DNA of 38,056 bases from Nemertoderma westbladi (taxonomy: Eukaryota > Xenacoelomorpha > Nemertodermatida > Nemertodermatidae): contig JAUCBJ010005483.1 in the NCBI GenBank assembly GCA_032718475.1, forward strand, positions 1 through 38,056. Reading direction: 5' to 3'. The notes beneath the pieces are model-generated. The model ran no database searches, was not told the DNA's origin, and was given only the letters and a program-made list of their open reading frames with translations. Below, one piece after another: positions 29,218 through 38,056 of this stretch. The stretch's first letter is position 1. The number at the start of each line of letters is the position of its first letter. A program made the translations under genes and the position numbers.

Positions 29218-29907
29218 GACGCATGAATAAACTTTGGGCAAACGTATAATAAAATAGTTTTTATAAAATTTGTACAATAAATTTATACAAATAAATTATT
29301 AACATTATATATAATAAATAGTCAAAAAAATATGGAAACCATTATCATAAAACGTTCAAACTCTTTCCTTTAAAAATTATGAATTAGTTAAAAGGTTAAT
29401 TAACACAAAGTTTTATATACATGAAATAATTTGTAGAAATGTATACATGAATTAATAATAAAATATATTAGTCGCGAGTGAATGAAGGCCAGTAAATTCC
29501 TAACCGAATTGAAACTGTTAGAAAAGAATTCATCTTCCCAACCGAATAATTACATTTGCCAAGAAGACTAACCCATCCGATTAAAACAAAAGGGCTAGAC
29601 CCGCCTAGCTATTGATATTCCTATTGTCAATGCCCCTTGGCGTAATTCCTTACAAAGTCATCCGAAATAAACTTGGAACAAACTCTGCATTCAATGAAAC
29701 TACCCACTCCAACATGGAGGTATTAATCACGGGTTCATAAAAAAAAATTGACAATTGATGTGTATAAAAGTAATTAATTAGGCGTAGCAATTCAGATGAA
29801 CCATGTCATGTTCCCAGGTCATTTGGCGGCGAACAACATTTTAGAAAAGAGGTACAAGATGTTGGTAAACATCAATTAAATTAATTAATTCAATTCAATT
29901 GTGGAGA
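29218..29907. other. AT-rich intron-like stretch
   Basis: I searched the minus strand for the second LIM domain (Cys/His pairs with WHxxHFCC) and did not find it. No other gene is visible. Confidence 0.5.
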
Positions 29908-32900
29908 ACAATAAATGTTTCGGGCTACTACTGTAACTAACCTCATCGCAACTGGCACACCGAGGCCGTAACATCTCCGCCCAGTGTCTCCCACAATAAA
30001 TGTTTCGCGCTACTACTGTAACTAACCTCATCGCAACTGGCACACCGAGGCCGTAACATCTCCGCCCAGTGTCTCCCACAATAAATGTTTCGCGCTACTA
30101 CTGTAACTAACCTCATCGCAACTGGCACACCGAGGCCGTATCATCTCCGCCCAGTGTCTCCCACAATAAATGTTTCGCGCTACTGTAACTAACCTCATCG
30201 CAACTGGCACACCGAGACCGTAACATCTCCGCCCAGTGTCTCCCACAATAAATGTTTCGCGCTACTACTGTAACTAACCTCATCGCAACTGGCACACCGA
30301 GGCCGTAACATCTCCGCCCAGTGTCTCCCACAATAAATGTTTCGCGCTACTACTGTAACTAACCTCATCGCAACTGGCACACCGAGACCGTAACATCTCC
30401 GCCCAGTGTCTCCCACAATAAATGTTTCGCGCTACTGTAACTAACCTCATCGCAACTGGCACACCGATGCCGTAACATCTCCGCCCAGTGTCTCCCACAA
30501 TAAATGTTTCGCGCTACTACTGTAACTAACCTCATCGCAACTGGCACACCGAGACCGTAACATCTCCGCCCAGTGTCTCCCACAATAAATGTTTCGCGCT
30601 ACTACTGTAACTAACCTCATCGCAACTGGCACACCGAGACCGTAACATCTCCGCCCAGTGTCTCCCACAATAAATGTTTCGCGCTACTGTAACTAACCTC
30701 ATCGCAACTGGCACACCGATGCCGTAACATCTCCGCCCAGTGTCTCCCACAATAAATGTTTCGCGCTACTACTGTAACTAACCTCATCGCAACTGGCACA
30801 CCGAGACCGTAACATCTCCGCCCAGTGTCTCCCACAATAAATGTTTCGCGCTACTGTAACTAACCTCATCGCAACTGGCACACCGATGCCGTAACATCTC
30901 CGCCCAGTGTCTCCCACAATAAATGTTTCGCGCTACTACTGTAACTAACCTCATCGCAACTGGCACACCGAGGCCGTAACATCTCCGCCCAGTGTCTCCC
31001 ACAATAAATGTTTCGCGCTACTACTGTAACTAACCTCATCGCAACTGGCACACCGAGGCCGAACATCTCCGCCCAGTGTCTCCCACAATAAATGTTTCGC
31101 GCTACTGTAACTAACCTCATCGCAACTGGCACACCGAGACCGTAACATCTCCGCCCAGTGTCTCCCACAATAAATGTTTCGCGCTACTGTAACTAACCTC
31201 ATCGCAACTGGCACACCGAGGCCGTAACATCTCCGCCCAGTGTCTCCCACAATAAATGTTTCGCGCTACTACTGTAACTAACCTCATCGCAACTGGCACA
31301 CCGAGACCGTAACATCTCCGCCCAGTGTCTCCCACAATAAATGTTTCGCGCTACTACTGTAACTAACCTCATCGCAACTGGCACACCGAGACCGTAACAT
31401 CTCCGCCCAGTGTCTCCCACAATAAATGTTTCGCGCTACTGTAACTAACCTCATCGCAACTGGCACACCGAGGCCATATCATCTCCGCCCAGTGTCTCCC
31501 ACAATAAATGTTTCGCGCTACTACTGTAACTAACCTCATCGCAACTGGCACACCGAGGCCGTAACATCTCCGCCCAGTGTCTCCCACAATAAATGTTTCG
31601 CGCTACTACTGTAACTAACCTCATCGCAACTGGCACACCGAGGCCGTAACATCTCCGCCCAGTGTCTCCCACAATAAATGTTTCGCGCTACTACTGTAAC
31701 TAACCTCATCGCAACTGGCACACCGAGGCCGTAACATCTCCGCCCAGTGTCTCCCACAATAAATGTTTCGCGCTACTACTGTAACTAACCTCATCGCAAC
31801 TGGCACACCGAGGCCGTAACATCTCCGCCCAGTGTCTCCCACAATAAATGTTTCGCGCTACTACTGTAACTAACCTCATCGCAACTGGCACACCGAGGCC
31901 GTATCATCTCCGCCCAGTGTCTCCCACAATAAATGTTTCGCGCTACTACTGTAACTAACCTCATCGCAACTGGCACACCGAGGTCGTAACATCTCCGCCC
32001 AGTGTCTCCCACAATAAATGTTTCGCGCTACTACTGTAACTAACCTCATCGCAACTGGCACACCGAGGTCGTAACATCTCCGCCCAGTGTCTCCCACAAT
32101 AAATGTTTCGCGCTACTACTGTAACTAACCTCATCGCAACTGGCACACCGAGGCCGTAACATCTCCGCCCAGTGTCTCCCACAATAAATGTTTCGCGCTA
32201 CTACTGTAACTAACCTCATCGCAACTGGCACACCGAGGCCGTAACATCTCCGCCCAGTGTCTCCCACAATAAATGTTTCGCGCTACTACTGTAACTAACC
32301 TCATCGCAACTGGCACACCGAGGCCGTATCATCTCCGCCCAGTGTCTCCCACAATAAATGTTTCGCGCTACTACTGTAACTAACCTCATCGCAACTGGCA
32401 CACCGAGGCCGATATCATCTCCGCCCAGTGTCTCCCACAATAAATGTTTCGCGCTACTACTGTAACTAACCTCATCGCAACTGGCACACCGAGGCCGTAA
32501 CATCTCCGCCCAGTGTCTCCCACAATAAATGTTTCGCGCTACTACTGTAACTAACCTCATCGCAACTGGCACACCGAGGCCGTAACATCTCCGCCCAGTG
32601 TCTCCCACAATAAATGTTTCGCGCTACTGTAACTAACCTCATCGCAACTGGCACACCGAGGCCATATCATCTCCGCCCAGTGTCTCCCACAATAAATGTT
32701 TCGCGCTACTACTGTAACTAACCTCATCGCAACTGGCACACCGAGGCCGTAACATCTCCGCCCAGTGTCTCCCACAATAAATGTTTCGCGCTACTACTGT
32801 AACTAACCTCATCGCAACTGGCACACCGAGGCCGTAACATCTCCGCCCAGTGTCTCCCACAATAAATGTTTCGCGCTACTACTGTAACTAACCTCATCGC

Positions 32901-35900
32901 AACTGGCACACCGAGGCCGTAACATCTCCGCCCAGTGTCTCCCACAATAAATGTTTCGCGCTACTACTGTAACTAACCTCATCGCAACTGGCACACCGAG
33001 GCCGTAACATCTCCGCCCAGTGTCTCCCACAATAAATGTTTCGCGCTACTACTGTAACTAACCTCATCGCAACTGGCACACCGAGGCCGTAACATCTCCG
33101 CCCAGTGTCTCCCACAATAAATGTTTCGCGCTACTACTGTAACTAACCTCATCGCAACTGGCACACCGAGGCCGTAACATCTCCGCCCAGTGTCTCCCAC
33201 AATAAATGTTTCGCGCTACTGTAACTAACCTCATCGCAACTGGCACACCGAGGCCGTAACATCTCCGCCCAGTGTCTCCCACAATAAATGTTTCGCGCTA
33301 CTACTGTAACTAACCTCATCGCAACTGGCACACCGAGGCCGTAACATCTCCGCCCAGTGTCTCCCACAATAAATGTTTCGCGCTACTACTGTAACTAACC
33401 TCATCGCAACTGGCACACCGAGGCCGTAACATCTCCGCCCAGTGTCTCCCACAATAAATGTTTCGCGCTACTACTGTAACTAACCTCATCGCAACTGGCA
33501 CACCGAGGCCGTAACATCTCCGCCCAGTGTCTCCCACAATAAATGTTTCGCGCTACTACTGTAACTAACCTCATCGCAACTGGCACACCGAGGCCGTAAC
33601 ATCTCCGCCCAGTGTCTCCCACAATAAATGTTTCGCGCTACTACTGTAACTAACCTCATCGCAACTGGCACACCGAGGCCGTAACATCTCCGCCCAGTGT
33701 CTCCCACAATAAATGTTTCGCGCTCTACTGTAACTAACCTCATCGCAACTGGCACACCGAGGCCGTAACATCTCCGCCCAGTGTCTCCCACAATAAATGT
33801 TTCGCGCTACTACTGTAACTAACCTCATCGCAACTGGCACACCGAGGCCGTAACATCTCCGCCCAGTGTCTCCCACAATAAATGTTTCGCGCTACTACTG
33901 TAACTAACCTCATCGCAACTGGCACACCGAGGCCGTAACATCTCCGCCCAGTGTCTCCCACAATAAATGTTTCGCGCTACTACTGTAACTAACCTCATCG
34001 CAACTGGCACACCGAGGCCGTAACATCTCCGCCCAGTGTCTCCCACAATAAATGTTTCGCGCTACTACTGTAACTAACCTCATCGCAACTGGCACACCGA
34101 GGCCGTAACATCTCCGCCCAGTGTCTCCCACAATAAATGTTTCGCGCTACTACTGTAACTAACCTCATCGCAACTGGCACACCGAGGCCGTAACATCTCC
34201 GCCCAGTGTCTCCCACAATAAATGTTTCGCGCTACTACTGTAACTAACCTCATCGCAACTGGCACACCGAGGCCGTAACATCTCCGCCCAGTGTCTCCCA
34301 CAATAAATGTTTCGCGCTACTACTGTAACTAACCTCATCGCAACTGGCACACCGAGGCCGTAACATCTCCGCCCAGTGTCTCCCACAATAAATGTTTCGC
34401 GCTACTACTGTAACTAACCTCATCGCAACTGGCACACCGAGGCCGTAACATCTCCGCCCAGTGTCTCCCACAATAAATGTTTCGCGCTACTACTGTAACT
34501 AACCTCATCGCAACTGGCACACCGAGGCCGTAACATCTCCGCCCAGTGTCTCCCACAATAAATGTTTCGCGCTACTACTGTAACTAACCTCATCGCAACT
34601 GGCACACCGAGGCCGTAACATCTCCGCCCAGTGTCTCCCACAATAAATGTTTCGCGCTACTACTGTAACTAACCTCATCGCAACTGGCACACCGAGGCCG
34701 TAACATCTCCGCCCAGTGTCTCCCACAATAAATGTTTCGCGCTACTACTGTAACTAACCTCATCGCAACTGGCACACCGAGGCCGTAACATCTCCGCCCA
34801 GTGTCTCCCACAATAAATGTTTCGCGCTACTGTAACTAACCTCATCGCAACTGGCACACCGAGGCCGTAACATCTCCGCCCAGTGTCTCCCACAATAAAT
34901 GTTTCGCGCTACTACTGTAACTAACCTCATCGCAACTGGCACACCGAGGCCGTAACATCTCCGCCCAGTGTCTCCCACAATAAATGTTTCGCGCTACTAC
35001 TGTAACTAACCTCATCGCAACTGGCACACCGAGGCCGTAACATCTCCGCCCAGTGTCTCCCACAATAAATGTTTCGCGCTACTACTGTAACTAACCTCAT
35101 CGCAACTGGCACACCGAGGCCGTAACATCTCCGCCCAGTGTCTCCCACAATAAATGTTTCGCGCTACTACTGTAACTAACCTCATCGCAACTGGCACACC
35201 GAGGCCGTAACATCTCCGCCCAGTGTCTCCCACAATAAATGTTTCGCGCTACTACTGTAACTAACCTCATCGCAACTGGCACACCGAGGCCGTAACATCT
35301 CCGCCCAGTGTCTCCCACAATAAATGTTTCGCGCTACTGTAACTAACCTCATCGCAACTGGCACACCGAGGCCGTAACATCTCCGCCCAGTGTCTCCCAC
35401 AATAAATGTTTCGCGCTACTACTGTAACTAACCTCATCGCAACTGGCACACCGAGGCCGTAACATCTCCGCCCAGTGTCTCCCACAATAAATGTTTCGCG
35501 CTACTACTGTAACTAACCTCATCGCAACTGGCACACCGAGGCCGTAACATCTCCGCCCAGTGTCTCCCACAATAAATGTTTCGCGCTACTGTAACTAACC
35601 TCATCGCAACTGGCACACCGAGGCCGTAACATCTCCGCCCAGTGTCTCCCACAATAAATGTTTCGCGCTACTACTGTAACTAACTTCATCGCAACTGGCA
35701 CACCGAGGCCGTAACATCTCCGCCCAGTGTCTCCCACAATAAATGTTTCGCGCTACTACTGTAACTAACCTCATCGCAACTGGCACACCGAGGCCGTAAC
35801 ATCTCCGCCCAGTGTCTCCCACAATAAATGTTTCGCGCTACTACTGTAACTAACCTCATCGCAACTGGCACACCGAGGCCGTAACATCTCCGCCCAGTGT

Positions 35901-36001
35901 CTCCCACAATAAATGTTTCGCGCTACTGTAACTAACCTCATCGCAACTGGCACACCGAGGCCGTAACATCTCCGCCCAGTGTCTCCCACAATAAATGTTT
36001 C
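29908..36001 (-). repeat. 85-bp tandem array made of an exon end plus its splice donor, 72 unit intervals
   Basis: Between ATAAATGTTT at 29911 and at 35991 there are exactly 72 intervals and 6080 bp: 72 x 85, minus 13 units lacking one TAC triplet (82 bp), minus a net single base from three odd units (near 31063, 32412 and 33725). On the minus strand each unit is 65 bp copied from the 3' end of the LIM exon (GAAACATTTATTGTGGGAGA to GCCAGTTGCGATGAG) and 20 bp copied from the start of the intron (GTTAGTTACAGTAGTAGCGC). The donor GAG|GTTAGT is present in essentially every unit. The copy nearest the exon (35937) is the native one. Units from about 33.0 to 36.0 kb are almost identical; those from 30.0 to 32.7 kb carry most variants. 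The many 60-100 residue frames in this block are products of the repeat and not genes. Confidence 0.97.
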
Positions 36002-36152
36002 CGTCTTTAAAGAAGTAGGCCAGATCAACTAATAGGGCGTCACATGTGTGACAGGTGAAACACTTGGGATGCCAGCAGGCCGACTCGCCCAATTTGTCTG
36101 TAAATACCGCCATATTGCCACGTCCGACTTTCTGTTCACATTTATAGCAATC
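35937..36152 (-). CDS. LIM1 exon of a PET-LIM protein (Prickle/Testin/LIMPETin type)
   Basis: A 216-bp exon, exactly 72 codons, phase 0 at both ends. Acceptor TATACTTCCAG before 36152; donor GAG|GTTAGT after 35937. It starts DCYKCEQKVGRGNMAVF and ends CGRHWAEMLRPRCASCDE. All eight zinc ligands of a first LIM domain are present: Cys2, Cys5, His28, Cys31, Cys34, Cys37, Cys55 and His58, and Cys67/Cys70 begin LIM2. CWHPKCFTC, CDALLVDLAYF, YCGRH and PRCASCDE are diagnostic of the PET-LIM family, whose members work in planar cell polarity (Prickle) or actin-linked adhesion (Testin, LIMPETin). Which member this is cannot be settled from one LIM domain. The 3' 65 bp of this exon are amplified in the adjoining array. 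The LIM2 exon is not visible below it. Confidence 0.93.
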
Positions 36153-36286
36153 CTGGAAGTATAAATTTAAGATAATGTATATTTTTTGTTATAGTCGCAG
36201 AATCTCAATTACATACGTGTACAGAAAAAGGAAGACCGAAATTACGACATTTTATTGTCGAAAATAATTATTATCAACAAACTTAC

Positions 36287-36359
36287 CATTTCAAATAGGA
36301 TTTCTTCTTTAACAAATCCTATTCCCATAGCCTTCTCGTCTCTGTATGCAAGGAAATCT
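36287..36359 (-). CDS. PET-domain C-terminal exon of the same gene
   Basis: A 73-bp exon: one base plus 24 codons, ending in phase 0 at ATG|GTAAGT. The acceptor is TTTCTTTATAG. It encodes DFLAYRDEKAMGIGFVKEEI and then LFEM. The block F-x-x-Y-R-x-E-x-A-x-G-x-G-x-V-K is the end of the PET domain, where Testin has KYKSEALGVGDVK. It joins DCYKC of the LIM1 exon in phase 0 across a 134-bp intron (36153-36286). Confidence 0.88.
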
Positions 36360-37359
36360 CTATAAAGAAAATTAAAACACTATTGAAAAAATATAAAATC
36401 TCTACCTCCATAACAACATTGAGTATATAGCGAGGCATAAAAGAAATATCTGTTTATTGATGTCGTCTATAGATTATTTTATTATACTCTTAGTTCAATC
36501 TAGTTTTCGGTATAAATAATACAAATAAAATTAAAAGATATTAGACTTCTTTTGAACAATAAATAAACAGGTACATAATACTGGAACTAAACCAAGATAC
36601 AAAATACTACATAGGCGATACTATAAATATAGAAAGTGAGGTAACAATAAATAAAGACAATTGACCACTCCAATAGGGCCAGGCACCAACTCAAATTTCC
36701 GACATCATCAACGCTTTTCATACCTGGGCCTCATATATTTCTCATGTTTGCTGTACGATAATTCAATTGAACGGGGGTTTTATGGAAAGAAGTGGTTAAG
36801 AATAAAAAATATCAAACTAATAAACAATCTGGTAAAACATATATTTCATTTATTACTCTTCAGACCATACAGTAGACTAAACATCAACAATAATTATATG
36901 TAAAACAAAAAATAATAAAAGCAATTATTCGCTAACTTATGATCTTATTACTAATCTGTAATATTGTGTAAAACATACATTGTGTAATTCTGTTTGAATT
37001 TGAAATATTTAATAAAAAGAAAGTAATTATTTAAAAAATATATATTAAACATTAAATACTAATACTTTTGTGTTATATAGTGGTTCTAGTTTGTAGTCAA
37101 CAGTATACATATGGTGTGGCTTGCGCCTATTCGTACCGGTAACAAAAATTCCTGTGCAGCATATTCATTATCATACTGTTTCTACATATCGCTTGGCCTA
37201 CTGTACTGAGGCCTCTTACAGTAGTTGTGGACTATGGCTCCACCGTTGCACTGGAACAGCAGATAGTCTGTGAAACTAAAGCGGTGGTCGATCTGAACAG
37301 GGTGTAACATCAACTACCTGACACATGGATGGTGGGATAGTGAATGTCAGGGACAAGTG
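36360..37359. other. Intron of the PET-LIM gene
   Basis: AT-rich and non-coding on the minus strand. The plus-strand 80-residue frame at 36661-36903 has no coding character. A tRNA-like element follows at about 37355. Confidence 0.6.
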
Positions 37360-37452
37360 TCTGAACTGGTTAGCGCTACTGATGAGGCATGATAGTCTGA
37401 AACGTACGTATATCGCTGGTTCAACCCCCGGTGACGCGCTTTCTCATTTTTT
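37350..37452 (+). other. tRNA-like sequence (SINE head or tRNA pseudogene)
   Basis: TGGTTAGCGCTACTG at 37367 fits a Pol III A box and GGTTCAACCCCCGG at 37418 a B box, with T6 at 37447-37452 as a possible terminator. The acceptor and anticodon stems do not close convincingly, so it is not called as a tRNA. It lies in the intron of the PET-LIM gene on the opposite strand. Confidence 0.45.
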
Positions 37453-37622
37453 CCATTTCTGAACAAAACCGTAATATTATAACTTACTGAATGGACGCTG
37501 GTGGATTCACACACGCTGTAAAATCAATTCTCAACCGTGGTATAAAGTCAACCGCCGTATAAAGTACTACATTATGTAACATCCTATACCATCTACGGCG
37601 TTACATACCTACGTTTACTTAC

Positions 37623-37727
37623 CGGAATCCTTGCGAGGCAGTTGCGTCCAGCGACCGACAGCAGTACTCGAAGAAATCTTGTCTAGGTAGTTGGGCTATT
37701 AGTTGTCTATCCCTTTCTAATTCCCCC
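37623..37727 (-). CDS. Upstream PET-domain exon of the same gene
   Basis: A 105-bp exon: one base, 34 codons, two bases. The acceptor is AAATTCCCAG and the donor CCG|GTAAGT. It encodes GELERDRQLIAQLPRQDFFE, then YCCRSLDATASQGF, and the split codon CG|A gives Arg before DFLAYRDEK of the next exon. RQLxxQLPxxDxxxxxC is the conserved core of the PET domain. The intron to the next exon is 1263 bp (36360-37622) and contains no recognisable feature. Earlier exons, including the start codon, lie outside the window. The shared phases of all three exons strongly support one gene. Confidence 0.85.
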
Positions 37728-37969
37728 CTGGGAATTTAACTTAGGCACTTTGTCGGCGGGAAGACTGGTCATGTAAACTCGGACCTGGTAGGGATAACAA
37801 TGACGTCATATAGGTCTGTCATGTACAGAAACCGATCCTCAGAGATTTATAAGATTCGTTTTGCATTTGAAACACGTTAGGGACCCACACTGAGAACTTT
37901 TTCTCATTCCGTATTGGTTAACCACGAACTTGGTTCCGTTTTGCGCCAATCTCTCGCCCCCTTACATTA

Positions 37970-38056
37970 CACTATCGGCATGCTGCAGCTACATTATTCA
38001 GTATAGTATATATTTATCAAGAATACTGTGCCGGCTTGTCAACAAATTGCGCCGCT
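37970..38056 (-). mobile_element. 3' end of a second copy of the satellite-inserted LINE, cut by the window edge
   Basis: On the minus strand from 38056 this reads GCGGCGCAATTTGTTGACAA, GCCGGCACAGTATTCTTG, about 30 bases of extra AT-rich sequence, and GCAGCATGCCGATAGTG. The intact element at 17555-21321 has the same order at its 3' end: GTTGACAAGCCGGCACAGCA, TTCTTAAAAATGCAGCTGCA, GCAGCATGCCGATCC. The C-terminal codons and the 3' UTR are therefore shared, and this is a diverged family member. Confidence 0.85.

Noticed and set aside
29908-36001. CRISPR-like direct-repeat array
   Set aside because: There are no unique spacers: the whole 85-bp unit repeats, and it derives from the neighbouring exon of an animal gene.
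29885-36028. About seventy overlapping ORFs of 60-130 residues on the minus strand
   Set aside because: They are frames through the 85-bp repeat; the unit is 3n+1, so every third frame closes. Only the first 65 bp next to 36001 belong to a real exon.
36661-36903. Plus-strand 80-residue ORF
   Set aside because: AT-driven composition, no recognisable domain, and it lies in the intron of the PET-LIM gene.

Overview
This is nuclear DNA of an animal, most likely a marine invertebrate. The evidence is spliced exons with GT-AG borders, an initiator tRNA with internal Pol III promoter, APE-type LINEs, mariner and MITE remnants, a tRNA-derived SINE and very large tandem arrays. The short motif GTAGGCCTA recurs through the unique sequence. 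I associate that with echinoderm or hemichordate genomes, but this is only a hint. Bacterial features (operons, RBS, CRISPR) do not apply.

Layout. 1-5.0 kb is a graveyard of minus-strand remnants: two LINE fragments, one with a younger LINE tail nested in it; a possible terminal exon ending in TTV; a palindromic AATTCGGTCC cluster; and a broken Ulp1-like (C48) peptidase gene with 45-bp acidic repeats. 6.1-7.4 kb holds the only intact single-exon cellular gene, an SLC18B1-like MFS transporter, followed by a second copy of its 3' end. 8-16 kb is mostly non-coding: a 26-bp perfect hairpin, AT-rich repeats, two related MITEs, a mariner-like element with about 350-bp inverted repeats carrying a SINE, and the first two coding exons of an unknown minus-strand gene at 14.1-15.0 kb. 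An initiator tRNA-Met lies at 16.4 kb.

16.8-27.9 kb is a 28-bp satellite (about 26 plus 234 copies). It is split by a complete APE-RT LINE with a 1105-residue ORF and a (TAG)5 tail. A minus-strand ORF of 176 residues lies at 28.7-29.2 kb.

The striking part is 29.9-37.7 kb. Three minus-strand exons with matching phases encode the end of a PET domain and a complete first LIM zinc finger, so this is a Prickle/Testin/LIMPETin-type gene. The last visible exon runs into a tandem array of exactly 72 intervals of about 85 bp. Each unit is a copy of the 3' terminal 65 bp of that exon plus the first 20 bp of its intron, so each copy carries the 5' splice site. The pre-mRNA would therefore present 72 consecutive copies of one splice donor. 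The first keeps the frame; the next imposes a stop just before it. The next LIM exon is not visible in this window.
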